DNA from: Gangjinia marincola | GTDB taxonomy: Bacteria; Bacteroidota; Bacteroidia; Flavobacteriales; Flavobacteriaceae | Direction of reading: 5' to 3' | NCBI RefSeq assembly: GCF_039523415.1 | Contig: NZ_BAAAFG010000016.1 | Span: 558,001-622,000 of the forward strand | DNA length: 64,000 bases | Part shown: piece by piece, positions 27,428 through 36,782 of the stretch | Layout of the letters: the number at the start of each line of letters is the position of its first letter | Numbering within the stretch: position 1 is the stretch's first letter | The notes under the pieces: generated by a model | Databases searched by the model: none | What the model saw: only the letters and a program-made list of their open reading frames with translations | Told to the model about the DNA's origin: nothing | Position numbers and translations under genes: made by a program

Positions 27428-27660
27428 TCACTCCTCTTCCCAATCCATAAAGTTTTCATCCATATCAAAATTTCTCATAAGGGATCACTGTTTTCATCAA
27501 TGTACTCCTATTCTAATGCATACTTTTATGAAAAGTAAATCCACTTTTACACGAAAATAGCCAGCAGGATTCCTAATAATAGACCCCATAGGTGTATCTC
27601 TCACAAAATCTCTAGGTCTTTGGGCAAAATCCCACGATCCAAATTCATCTATCAGATTTT
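27428..27660 (-). pseudogene. Decayed 3' fragment of a rhomboid protease gene
   Basis: The minus strand encodes the tail MRNFDMDENFMDWEEE plus stop (27428-27478), matching MRHFDEDGNFVEWEEE of the intact rhomboid at 33969-34637. Further upstream 27550-27594 encodes HLWGLLLGILLAIFV, matching HLSGLLSGILLAIFI including the catalytic His. DNA between them aligns almost without gaps to 33969-34195, with one small deletion that shifts the frame. Homology fades at about 27660, so only the last 75-80 codons remain. It starts exactly at the stop of the 26672 gene on the opposite strand. Confidence 0.88.
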
Positions 27661-28339
27661 CATGTCTCAAATTGAAGAGGCTATATTGGTGAGGCAGTCT
27701 CGTTTTAAATTTTCAATATATAGCAATCAAAAATCTTTCCTTTGGAATTCAAATAGTTTAATGGACGCTCAATTGATGGAGCTTTGATCTATTCCTATCT
27801 CTAGTATACTTATTGAAAATAATTCAAAGTTAATAGCTACTTAATGAATTCCTTTTTAACAATGTCTCTAATGACTTATTATTCTATTATTGAAGTTGAA
27901 TAAAAACTTGTAACACACTATATCCCCTTTTTTATCCTTCAATTCTTTTATCAATAGTCATATCAATTACCTCACCTTTATCGATAATATACAATTTAAT
28001 CGTAAAGGTTAAACGTCAAGATATTATATCTCATAAATTTCCAATAAATCAAAATCTAAATGAGAAAACTAGAAGACCATATTAGTTCAAAACTATAGTT
28101 TAATATAAAAATAAGGACCATAACTGTAAATTAATAGCTTACCTCAACAATTAAAGATAAAAATTAACCGGATTACGCAAGAACTATATTAAGTTCAAAA
28201 ATCATTTCGCAAGAATGAAAAATTACAATTAATCTATCCGATTTAATTTCCTAAAATAAAATAATTTAATAAAAAAAGAAAATATTTCATAAGTTTTGGT
28301 TAATTTCTTTGAAATAATTGAGCTATCTTTATTAAATCT
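27661..28339. other. Intergenic stretch upstream of susC3, nothing recognised
   Basis: About 680 nt of AT-rich DNA with no supported gene on either strand. The left part could hold the fully eroded 5' half of the rhomboid copy, but I could not align it. A -7-like AATCTTTG occurs at 28335-28342, yet it is only 10 nt before the susC3 ATG and has no well-spaced -33 partner. Confidence 0.5.
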
Positions 28340-28351
28340 TTGATAATATAT

Positions 28352-31300
28352 ATGAAAACAAAACTACTCAAAAAAGTTTGCTTTTTATTATTTCTAGCCA
28401 TTTCCACCGCATGGGCTCAGGAAAAAAGCATTCAGGGAACAGTTGTCGATAATAACGGTCTACCCCTACCCGGAGTGAACATCGTTATAAAAAATTCAAG
28501 TATTGGCACGCAAACAGATTTTGACGGGAATTATACCATTACTGCATCTACAGGACAAACACTAGTATTTTCATACCAGGGATTTAAGAATAAGGAAGTT
28601 CAAGTCACCGATGCGAACGAAATTAATGTACAATTCGAAGAAGATGTAGCGATACTAAATGAAGTTGTAGTAACAGCACAGGGAATAAAACGAGAAAAAA
28701 GAGCACTAGGATTTGCACAAACTAATGTAGAAACAGAAGAGCTAGAACAAAGACCGAATGCAGATGTAGCTAAAACATTACAAGGAAAAATAGCCGGTGT
28801 TCAAATTTCTCAAACGGGTGTAATAGGTGGAGGTTCAGGTATAACTATAAGAGCTAATACCTCAATCACAGGAAACAACCAGGCCTTGTTTGTTGTAGAC
28901 GGTGTTCCAATAAACTCAGGATCAGATGACGATGGTTTTACCGGGGCAGGTGCAATAGACTCTAATCGACTTATAGATATTGATCCCAACAATATTGAAA
29001 GCATGAGTGTTTTAAAAGGACTAGCCGCAAGTGTACTGTACGGAAATCAAGGCAGGAATGGTGTTATTTTGATTACCACTAAAACTGGAAATGCTTTATC
29101 CGAAAAGTCTAAAAAATTAAATGTGACATACTCAAATAGTATCTATTTTAATACTATTGCCAATTTGCCGGATTTTCAAAACAAATATGGTAGTGGATTT
29201 TATTTGAGTAATTTAAATGGCGCTAATGGAAGTTTCGGACCTGAGTTTGATGGACAGATTGTACCTAATATACTATCTAATAATTCAGCCTTACAAGATT
29301 CCTTTCCAGAGTTTTTCGATGACCCCTCAACTCCAGATGTTATTGAAGGAGGAGTCCCTTATAGCGCGACCCCCAATAATGTTGAGGACTTCTTTAGAAT
29401 AGGATTAGGAAGAAATATTGGTATATCGGTGTCTAAAAGTACTGAAAATATGTCTTTCAGTACAAGTTACAGTAATACCAGTGAAGAAGGTTTTATTCCA
29501 CTTAATAAATTAAGAAGAGATAACTTTAGCATAGGTGGATCGGTTAAATTAGCGAATAATTTTACTGCTACAGGTACTTTTAATTACGTTATTAATGAAA
29601 TTGAAGCTCCTCCAATAACTGCAGCAAACGGTGCGAATGCATTCTCCATATTCGAACGCCTATTGTTTATCCCAAGAAATTTTGATATTAATAATCTACC
29701 TTTTGAAGATCCTGTTGATGGAAGTAATGTTTATTATTTGAATGCAGTTGATAATCCAAAATGGGTCTTAAATAATTCACTTTCCACTCAAAAAGTAAAT
29801 CGCTTTTTTAACAGTGTATCTTTGAAATACGACTTCAATGATCATATCAACTTAACCTATCGTTTAGGATTGGATTCTTTTAATGAAAGACAATCATTTT
29901 ATGTAAATAGAGGATCAAGTGATGGTAATGCTATATATGCAAATGGGTATCTTAGAGTTCGCTATCTTGAGCGGCAACAATGGGATCATTCCCTTATTTT
30001 AACTTCAAATTATAAACTTAATGACGACTTTGGACTTGCAGTTATAGCAGGAGCCAATAGTAATAGAAGAACAATCTTTAGAGAAGGAACAATTTATCAA
30101 GATCAAGTGTTGAGGGATAATTTTAGACCATTCAATTTTGAAACAGTAAGCAATATAGATCCTTTTACAGGAACTCAAATTGATTTTGAAGAGGAAATAA
30201 ATATTCTAGGGGTATATGCACAGTTGGAGTTTGACTACAAAAACTTCGCGTATCTAACTCTAGCCGCAAGAAATGATTGGGGTTCGTTATTGGAGGCAGA
30301 GGAAAACTCTGTATTCTATCCAAGCATATCTGGTTCTTTTATACCAACCACTGCATTTTCAGATATGAGATCAGATTTTCTATCATATTTAAAATTAAGA
30401 GGGAATGTTGCATCTGGTGTACAATTTCCTGATGATGCATACACGACTAGACCGGTACTTTCAACGAACAGCAATGCGTTTGGAACTGGCGGGGTAGTAA
30501 CTCAAAGCGTAAGCAATTTAGTCCCTAATAGAGACTTAAAGGCTGCCACTCTAGTAGATTACGAAATTGGTATTGAATCTAGATTTATTAAGAATCGAGT
30601 CAGTCTCACTGCGAATGCTTATCTTAGAAACATTAGTGATCAAATATTCCAACAGGAAATAGGAGCAGAAACGGGAGCTACATCTACATTTGTCAATATT
30701 GGAGAATCAGAAACAAGAGGACTCGAAATTGAACTTGACATTAATCCTATTCGTACGGAAAATTTTAGATGGGATCTTAGTTCAAGATTTTTTGCATATG
30801 AAACCGAAGTTTTAGAACTCCCAGAGGGAATCGACCAACTAGCAATAGGTGGATTCACCGATTTAGGAAATTTCGCAATAGAAGGAGAACCCCTAGGTGT
30901 TATTGTGGGATCATTTGCCGTAAGAGATCAAAATGGTAATTTAATCATAGATCCAAATAATGGTGAAGTTATACCAAATTCAGCCGTTGGATTACCTGAT
31001 AAAATAATCGGCGACCCCAACCCTGACTGGACTAATACCTTAATTAATACATTTTCTTACAAAGGTCTATCTCTATCTGCACAGTTAGAATATAGACATG
31101 GAGGAGATATTTACTCCCTCACGGCGCAAAATTTATATTTTAGAGGAGTAGTGGACATAGAAGGTATTGACCGAGACTTTTACGCTTCTGCTATTCCTGG
31201 AGTATTAGCACAAACAGATGAAAATGGTAATATTCTTACAACAACTAATCAAGAGGGAGAAATAGACGGTGTACTTCTACAGCAGGGAGGTGATGGAAAT

Positions 31301-31639
31301 CCAATCGAGAATAATATATTACTCCCTTATGAGGACACTATATTCAACAATCTAGAACAAAATGCAGCCGAAAATATTTTTGACGGCTCACTAATAAGAC
31401 TAAGAGAATTGTCCATGTCTTATCAATTACCTGCTAAATTATTGGAAAAAACACCCTTAGGTTCTCTAAGTCTTAAGCTTTACGGTCAAAACTTATGGTT
31501 TGACGCGATTAATTTTCCAGATGCCTTAAATTATGATGTAGAAGTTGGTAGTACAGGTGTAGGGAACGCAAGCGGATTAGATTTCCAAACCTCTCCTTCA
31601 GCTAAAAGTGTAGGATTCGCAATCAAAGCAAGTTTCTAA
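28352..31639 (+). CDS. SusC/RagA-family TonB-dependent outer-membrane transporter (SusC3)
   Basis: 1095 residues from ATG 28352 (an upstream TTG at 28340 is in frame but precedes the signal peptide). Signal peptide MKTKLLKKVCFLLFLAISTA then WA, cut before Q23. It has the CarboxypepD_reg-like domain (IQGTVVDNNGLPLPGVNIVI), the plug with LFVVDGVPI and VLYGNQGRNGVILITTK, and a barrel ending VGFAIKASF. It is paralogous to SusC2 but has a different signal peptide and leader. susD3 begins 14 nt after its stop. The substrate is unknown. Confidence 0.95.
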   Translation: MKTKLLKKVCFLLFLAISTAWAQEKSIQGTVVDNNGLPLPGVNIVIKNSSIGTQTDFDGNYTITASTGQTLVFSYQGFKNKEVQVTDANEINVQFEEDVAILNEVVVTAQGIKREKRALGFAQTNVETEELEQRPNADVAKTLQGKIAGVQISQTGVIGGGSGITIRANTSITGNNQALFVVDGVPINSGSDDDGFTGAGAIDSNRLIDIDPNNIESMSVLKGLAASVLYGNQGRNGVILITTKTGNALSEKSKKLNVTYSNSIYFNTIANLPDFQNKYGSGFYLSNLNGANGSFGPEFDGQIVPNILSNNSALQDSFPEFFDDPSTPDVIEGGVPYSATPNNVEDFFRIGLGRNIGISVSKSTENMSFSTSYSNTSEEGFIPLNKLRRDNFSIGGSVKLANNFTATGTFNYVINEIEAPPITAANGANAFSIFERLLFIPRNFDINNLPFEDPVDGSNVYYLNAVDNPKWVLNNSLSTQKVNRFFNSVSLKYDFNDHINLTYRLGLDSFNERQSFYVNRGSSDGNAIYANGYLRVRYLERQQWDHSLILTSNYKLNDDFGLAVIAGANSNRRTIFREGTIYQDQVLRDNFRPFNFETVSNIDPFTGTQIDFEEEINILGVYAQLEFDYKNFAYLTLAARNDWGSLLEAEENSVFYPSISGSFIPTTAFSDMRSDFLSYLKLRGNVASGVQFPDDAYTTRPVLSTNSNAFGTGGVVTQSVSNLVPNRDLKAATLVDYEIGIESRFIKNRVSLTANAYLRNISDQIFQQEIGAETGATSTFVNIGESETRGLEIELDINPIRTENFRWDLSSRFFAYETEVLELPEGIDQLAIGGFTDLGNFAIEGEPLGVIVGSFAVRDQNGNLIIDPNNGEVIPNSAVGLPDKIIGDPNPDWTNTLINTFSYKGLSLSAQLEYRHGGDIYSLTAQNLYFRGVVDIEGIDRDFYASAIPGVLAQTDENGNILTTTNQEGEIDGVLLQQGGDGNPIENNILLPYEDTIFNNLEQNAAENIFDGSLIRLRELSMSYQLPAKLLEKTPLGSLSLKLYGQNLWFDAINFPDALNYDVEVGSTGVGNASGLDFQTSPSAKSVGFAIKASF

Positions 31640-31653
31640 TTTAAATGCACATT

Positions 31654-33258
31654 ATGAACAATAATATTAAAATAGGCCTAACGACAGTCGTAGTGATATT
31701 AACAGTTTTGCTAAACGGGTGTGAAACTACAGAATTAGACGTACTAGATGATCCTAATAATGTCAATCCTGAAGAGGCTAATCCTGATTTCTTAATCAAC
31801 CAAATTCAGCTAGATTTTAATTCTTTTATTGGCCAAGTGAATGGGATAGCCATGGATTATTCACGAATGACCCATCTCTTTGGAGAATATTTTTTTGATC
31901 CGGCAGGTTTAAATACTGCTTGGAGGTTAGCTTATGCAGATGTTTTTGAGGATACAATTCTATTAGAATCCGTTGCAGAAGAAAGAGAGTTTTATACGCA
32001 TGCTGGAGCAGGACAAGTAATGAGAGCATATACACTGGTTACCTTAGTTGACCTTTTTGGTAAAGTGCCTTTCTCAGAAGCAAATGATGTGAGTATTTTA
32101 AATCCAAAAGTAGATGAAGGGGAAGATGTCTATGCAGGAGCTATGGTCACGTTAGATGAAGCGATTTCCAATTTAAGTATAGAAAATGCTCCACCAATTC
32201 AAGAGGACTTATATTTTGGAGATAATAGTCGACAAAACTGGCTTAAACTCGCTAACTCATTGAAATTGAAAATGTTGGTTCAAACAAGATTAGTCAATGA
32301 AGAGGCTTCAAGAGATGGTATTAACGATTTACTAAATGAGCCAGATCTTCTTATTGAAAACGAGAACGAGGACTTTGCTTTTCAATACCTTACCGTTTCA
32401 ACTCCCAATGATAGCCGTCATCCATCTTTTGTTGCTAATTATAATAATGGTTCAACAAGCTTCATGAGTAATAACTACATGAATATTTTGAAGAGTTCAG
32501 ATGATCCCCGATTACGATATTATTTTTATAGACAAAGAACTCTTGATCCCCCAAATAATGATTTGCCCTGTATCGATTTGGAATTAGAGCTTTGTTATAT
32601 TGGCGATGGATATTATGGGAGAGATCACGGTGACGGTTCATTCACTACGAATGGAATGTTCAATAGAAATACTACCTGGGGTGCCTATCCCGTTGGAGGA
32701 AGATTTGATGATAACTCAGCCGATAGAACAAATCCAGAGGATGGTGGTCAAGGAGAGGGAATAAGACCTTTACTCCTATCCTCTTTTGTCGAGTTCATGA
32801 AAGCTGAAGCTGCTTTAACACTTGGAACAGTAGGTAATGCGAGAGAATACTTAGAAAACGGAATTAGAAAATCTATAGACAAGGTTATTCCCTTTGGAGA
32901 TCTCAACGAGAATTCAGACACAGACTTTACACCCTCTCAAGATGAAATTGACAATTTTGTAAATACTATTTTAAACGAGTACGATGACCCTGCAAATTCT
33001 GAGATAGAGAAACTCGATATTATTATTACGCAGTACCACATTGCGCTATGGGGTAATGGAATAGAAGCTTATAACAATTACAGGCGAACCGGTCTACCAA
33101 GTGCTATACAAGGAACACAGGTCATTTTATCAACGGGTGCTTTTCCCAGGGTTCTGCAGTATCCTGCCAGAACAGTCACTTTAAATAATAACATTAGCCA
33201 ACAAAATATTACAAATCAGGTGTTTTGGGATAATAATGATGAAAATTTTATTGATTAA
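31654..33258 (+). CDS. SusD-like surface lipoprotein, SusD-like_2 type (SusD3)
   Basis: 534 residues from ATG 31654, with lipidated Cys23 (TVLLNGC then ETTELD). An in-frame ATG at 31645 adds three residues. It shares long blocks with SusD2: DPRLRYYFYRQ, IGDGYYGRDHGD, TTWGAYPVGGRFD, LLSSFVEFMKAE, YLENGIRKSIDKV and GNGIEAYNNYRRTGLP. It is the binding partner of SusC3, and the following lipoprotein gene starts 12 nt after its stop. Confidence 0.93.
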   Translation: MNNNIKIGLTTVVVILTVLLNGCETTELDVLDDPNNVNPEEANPDFLINQIQLDFNSFIGQVNGIAMDYSRMTHLFGEYFFDPAGLNTAWRLAYADVFEDTILLESVAEEREFYTHAGAGQVMRAYTLVTLVDLFGKVPFSEANDVSILNPKVDEGEDVYAGAMVTLDEAISNLSIENAPPIQEDLYFGDNSRQNWLKLANSLKLKMLVQTRLVNEEASRDGINDLLNEPDLLIENENEDFAFQYLTVSTPNDSRHPSFVANYNNGSTSFMSNNYMNILKSSDDPRLRYYFYRQRTLDPPNNDLPCIDLELELCYIGDGYYGRDHGDGSFTTNGMFNRNTTWGAYPVGGRFDDNSADRTNPEDGGQGEGIRPLLLSSFVEFMKAEAALTLGTVGNAREYLENGIRKSIDKVIPFGDLNENSDTDFTPSQDEIDNFVNTILNEYDDPANSEIEKLDIIITQYHIALWGNGIEAYNNYRRTGLPSAIQGTQVILSTGAFPRVLQYPARTVTLNNNISQQNITNQVFWDNNDENFID

Positions 33259-33270
33259 AAATCCAAAAGA

Positions 33271-33783
33271 ATGAAAAATAAGCTAACAAAACTGTTTGTC
33301 CTTCTAATTTTTATAGTATCATCATGCGAGGATGACGAAAAAACCGGATTAGAAGTGTTAGAAAATGCCGCTATCGTAACTTTTGAAGTAATTGATGAAG
33401 ATATTAATATTAATCCTTCAAACATACAGGATTTTAAGGCTGTTATTGACGCCTATCAAGATGTGGAGACTTATTCTCTTAGTGTAAGTAGAGTCTCTCA
33501 GGGTGTATCATCAGATACTATTCCTTTTAATACATATCGTAATTTTCCTTTAGTGTTAAATATCTCTATAGAGGATTTGGCTAATACCTTTAATATATCT
33601 GCAGATGATATCATTGAAGGCGATGAATTTGATTTTGAAGGAACTACCGTAGCTTTTGATGGCACAACATATACCTTTCAAAATTTTGATGATGGAAGTG
33701 GCTTCATACCGGGAGTCTCAAGTTTACAATTTAATTCTGATGGCTATCGTTTTAGTATAGAAATAGTTAATGAAGAAGACTAA
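33271..33783 (+). CDS. Small surface lipoprotein of cluster 3, unknown function
   Basis: 170 residues with signal peptide MKNKLTKLFVLLIFIVSS and lipidated Cys19 followed by EDDEKTG. The body is predicted to be mostly beta strand with acidic turns. It occupies the same place as the 336-residue lipoprotein in cluster 2 but is half its length and lacks the cysteine-rich C-terminal half, so it may be a shortened or unrelated partner. No clear terminator follows in the 185 nt before the convergent rhomboid gene. Confidence 0.8.
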   Translation: MKNKLTKLFVLLIFIVSSCEDDEKTGLEVLENAAIVTFEVIDEDININPSNIQDFKAVIDAYQDVETYSLSVSRVSQGVSSDTIPFNTYRNFPLVLNISIEDLANTFNISADDIIEGDEFDFEGTTVAFDGTTYTFQNFDDGSGFIPGVSSLQFNSDGYRFSIEIVNEED

Positions 33784-33968
33784 CATGTGATATCTATTTT
33801 TATTTAGCAATCTCTTAAAATAAGTTAAGCCCTTTATTTATGACCTTTTAAATCTTAATTACGAGAATATTTGGTCTAGGAGTTTTTTATTTTAATGTAT
33901 ATAACAGTATAAGAGAAAAAATAATCACAGTAGAATAAGAAGAGTTTAATTCCTTTATAAATAATAAG

Positions 33969-34637
33969 TTACTCCTCCTCCCACTCCACAAAGTTTCCAT
34001 CCTCATCAAAATGCCTCATAAAAGGATCCTTAGTCTCATCGTAGGACTCTAATTCCCACGCATACTTTTTTGCAAACTCAATCCTATCTCTAATAAAAAT
34101 GGCTAAAAGGATTCCTGATAGTAAACCGGATAAATGCCCCTCCCATGAAATCTTAGGATCATAAGGCAAAGTTCCCCAAATTAAACTCCCGTAGAGAAAA
34201 ACAACTATAAAGGACACCGCCGCCAAGCGATAGTTCCTTGCCCAAATTCCTTTAAAAAATAAAAAACCTGCCAGCATATAGATTATCCCACTGGCACCTA
34301 TGTGTAACGATGCTCTACCAATAATCCAGGTTAAAAGCCCCGTAAGAATATATCCCAGTACAAAAACCCTTAGAGACACTCCCCGGTAAAAATAAAGTAA
34401 AGCACTTGTTAATACTAAAATGGGCACTGTATTGTGCCATAAATGTGTGAGGCTTCCATGGATAAACGGACTACATAAAATTCCAACAATACCTGATAAT
34501 CGCCTTGGATAAACTCCCCAACTATTGAAGTTAAGATGAAATCGCACTTCAACCCAATACACCAACCACATCAGTAATACAAATAACGCTGGCAATAGGA
34601 TAACCTTAGGGGGTATGATAGGTATTGATTTTTTCAC
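33969..34637 (-). CDS. Rhomboid-family intramembrane serine protease
   Basis: 222 residues with about six hydrophobic segments. The catalytic dyad is present: GASG with Ser116 (114-117) and His168 in SWEGHLSG. The typical PFIHGSLTHLWHN loop region (58-69) is also there. Rhomboids cut transmembrane segments of client proteins within the inner membrane. A charged cytosolic tail ends EWEEE. The gene is convergent with cluster 3 and divergent from rarA. A decayed copy of its 3' end lies 6.3 kb away at 27428-27660, on the same strand. Confidence 0.92.
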   Translation of the reverse strand: MKKSIPIIPPKVILLPALFVLLMWLVYWVEVRFHLNFNSWGVYPRRLSGIVGILCSPFIHGSLTHLWHNTVPILVLTSALLYFYRGVSLRVFVLGYILTGLLTWIIGRASLHIGASGIIYMLAGFLFFKGIWARNYRLAAVSFIVVFLYGSLIWGTLPYDPKISWEGHLSGLLSGILLAIFIRDRIEFAKKYAWELESYDETKDPFMRHFDEDGNFVEWEEE

Positions 34638-34710
34638 GTTTGAAGATAGTCAATAAACATTCCGATTTTGAGAAGGTGAAAACTTGTCATAGAAATGCTA
34701 TTTTTACGAG

Positions 34711-35988
34711 ATGAATCAACCCCTTGCAGAACGACTTAGACCTAAAACCCTTCAAAACTATTTAGGGCAATCGCATTTGGTAGACTCTAATGGAGCATTA
34801 TACCATCAAATCACCGGTGGGAACATACCCTCTATCATTTTATGGGGTCCACCCGGAGTAGGAAAAACGACCCTAGCCAACATTATCGCTTTAGAAACAG
34901 ACCGACCCTTTTATACCTTAAGTGCCATAAATAGCGGAGTCAAAGATGTTCGCGAAGTCATTGAAAAAGCAAAAAAGTCTGAAGGTCTTTTTACCACTAA
35001 AAACCCTATTCTCTTTATTGATGAAATTCATCGGTTTAGCAAATCACAACAGGATTCTCTGCTAGCCGCAGTAGAAAAAGGCTGGGTAACCTTAATTGGT
35101 GCTACAACAGAAAATCCCAGTTTTGAAGTAATCTCTGCGCTGCTTTCTAGATGTCAGGTGTATGTCTTAAAACATTTTGAACGTGAAGAACTTGACAAAC
35201 TTCTTCGAATCGCTATTCAAAAAGACATCCTTTTACAAAAAAAGAAAATTACCCTTAAAGAGACCGAAGCTCTGCTTCGGCTTAGTGGTGGCGACGCCAG
35301 AAAATTACTCAATATCTTTGAATTAGTCGTTAATTCAGTGGTTTCAGAAGAAATTGTAATCACCAACGAGTTAGTTTCCGCGAAAGCGCAACAATCTACT
35401 GTATTATATGACAAAACAGGTGAACAACATTATGACATTATTTCGGCTTTTATAAAATCCATTCGAGGCAGTGATCCTAATGCTGCGGTTTATTATCTCT
35501 CCAGAATGATTGAAGGTGGTGAAGATGTTAAATTCATTGCACGTAGAATGATCATTCTAGCCAGTGAAGATATTGGAAATGCAAATCCTACAGCTCTAGT
35601 TATAGCAACCACAACCTTTGAAGCTGCATCTTTGATTGGCTTTCCTGAGTCGCGTATTATTTTAAGTCAATGTGCAGTTTATCTGGCTACCTCTCCAAAA
35701 AGTAATGCAACCTATATAGCTATCAATGAAGCACAGCGAAAAGTCAAGGAAACCGGTAATTTGCCCATTCCTTTAGAAATAAGAAACGCACCCACCAAGC
35801 TGATGAAAGACTTAGGATATGGTGAAGGTTATCAATACGCTCATAACCATGAAAATAACTTTGTGGAGTTTAATTTCTTACCTCAAGAAATAAGCGGCAC
35901 AAAATTTTATGAACCCGGCACCTCGAAGAGGGAGGATCAAATCAGATTTTTTTTAAAAGAACGCTGGAAGAAAACCTATCGCTACTAA
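34711..35988 (+). CDS. rarA: Replication-associated recombination protein A (AAA+ ATPase)
   Basis: 425 residues of the RarA/MgsA/WRNIP1 family, which acts at stalled replication forks and binds SSB. It has the family start MNQPLAERLRPKTLQNYLGQ, Walker A GPPGVGKT (46-53), Walker B LFIDEIHRF (101-109), the sensor segment IGATTENPSFEV, and the C-terminal tetramerisation region with YLSRMIEGGEDVKFIARRM. Length is typical. Its stop codon overlaps the convergent gene at 35985 by 3 nt. An internal VSAKAQ-coding segment (35376-35391) carries a variant of the TTCCGCGAAAGCGGAA repeat. Confidence 0.97.
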   Translation: MNQPLAERLRPKTLQNYLGQSHLVDSNGALYHQITGGNIPSIILWGPPGVGKTTLANIIALETDRPFYTLSAINSGVKDVREVIEKAKKSEGLFTTKNPILFIDEIHRFSKSQQDSLLAAVEKGWVTLIGATTENPSFEVISALLSRCQVYVLKHFEREELDKLLRIAIQKDILLQKKKITLKETEALLRLSGGDARKLLNIFELVVNSVVSEEIVITNELVSAKAQQSTVLYDKTGEQHYDIISAFIKSIRGSDPNAAVYYLSRMIEGGEDVKFIARRMIILASEDIGNANPTALVIATTTFEAASLIGFPESRIILSQCAVYLATSPKSNATYIAINEAQRKVKETGNLPIPLEIRNAPTKLMKDLGYGEGYQYAHNHENNFVEFNFLPQEISGTKFYEPGTSKREDQIRFFLKERWKKTYRY

Positions 35989-36737
35989 TTTTTTACGATA
36001 TACATTAATGTAACCAGCTTACCGGTAGCTTTATCTAAATACTCAACGACAATATCCTTTTTACTACTAAAATTAGCTACTCCCTGAATATCGCCGTCAA
36101 AATAAATATAATTACCAGATTCTGTTTGAATCAATTTTATTTCTTCATCTTCACCACTAGGTTGTAGCACGAAACCATCTTCTATTTTCTTTAGATTGTA
36201 GACCTGATCTTTGTGTTTATACATCAAATTCTCTGATTGATCTAGACTTTCATTACTTGCATCATCAGAGGATAGTGTGCCAAATGATTTTTCTACAATA
36301 CCGTTATAGGAGTATGACAAAATGGATAAAGATTCGAAAGCCCGTTTGAGCGCTTCTTGATATGCCTCTTTATATGCTTTCTCCTTGCTTCTTCCTTCAT
36401 CCGAAGAATATACCGGCATACCATTACAGTCACGTAATTTTATTTTAATTTTAGTGACAAATAAATTAGAATCTTCTTCAATATCTGCATAAAGCGCCAA
36501 ACATTTTTCGTCTTTTAAATCTTGGGGTAGAGGCTGATCATCTAAATATGCGTCAAAACCATTTTGCTTAAATAAATAAGCAGTCATATAATTTAATCTA
36601 AACTGATCTCTTTCTTTTAAGAAGTCAAATTTCGAAGGAACTACCACATACTTGTAATTGTCTACATCTTGAGCATAAATTTTACATCCAAAAAAGTTTA
36701 GTAGTATAAATAAAATCAGATAATTAATTTTCATCAT
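35985..36737 (-). CDS. Exported protein of unknown function
   Basis: 251 residues from the ATG at 36735-36737. The frame is open further to 36761, but the signal peptide (MMKINYLILFILLNFFGCKI then YAQ) fits the later start. A cysteine in the h-region could be a lipobox, but the YAQ site seems more likely. The middle has VPSKFDFLKERDQFRLNYMTAYLFKQ and an acidic region around residues 150-165. A C-terminal set of short strands follows (ESGNYIYFDGDIQGVANF). I do not recognise the family with certainty. It is convergent with rarA, overlapping by the stop codons, and 45 nt downstream of the HAD gene on the same strand. Confidence 0.78.
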   Translation of the reverse strand: MMKINYLILFILLNFFGCKIYAQDVDNYKYVVVPSKFDFLKERDQFRLNYMTAYLFKQNGFDAYLDDQPLPQDLKDEKCLALYADIEEDSNLFVTKIKIKLRDCNGMPVYSSDEGRSKEKAYKEAYQEALKRAFESLSILSYSYNGIVEKSFGTLSSDDASNESLDQSENLMYKHKDQVYNLKKIEDGFVLQPSGEDEEIKLIQTESGNYIYFDGDIQGVANFSSKKDIVVEYLDKATGKLVTLMYIVKN

Positions 36738-36782
36738 ATTGTTTTTTAGTATTCCCCACATTACGCGTCAAACATACATAAA

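Noticed and set aside
28309..28342. TTG plus AATCTTTG as a susC3 promoter
   Set aside because: Spacing is 23 nt and the -7 box is only 10 nt from the ATG. This would make a nearly leaderless mRNA, unlike susC1 and susC2.
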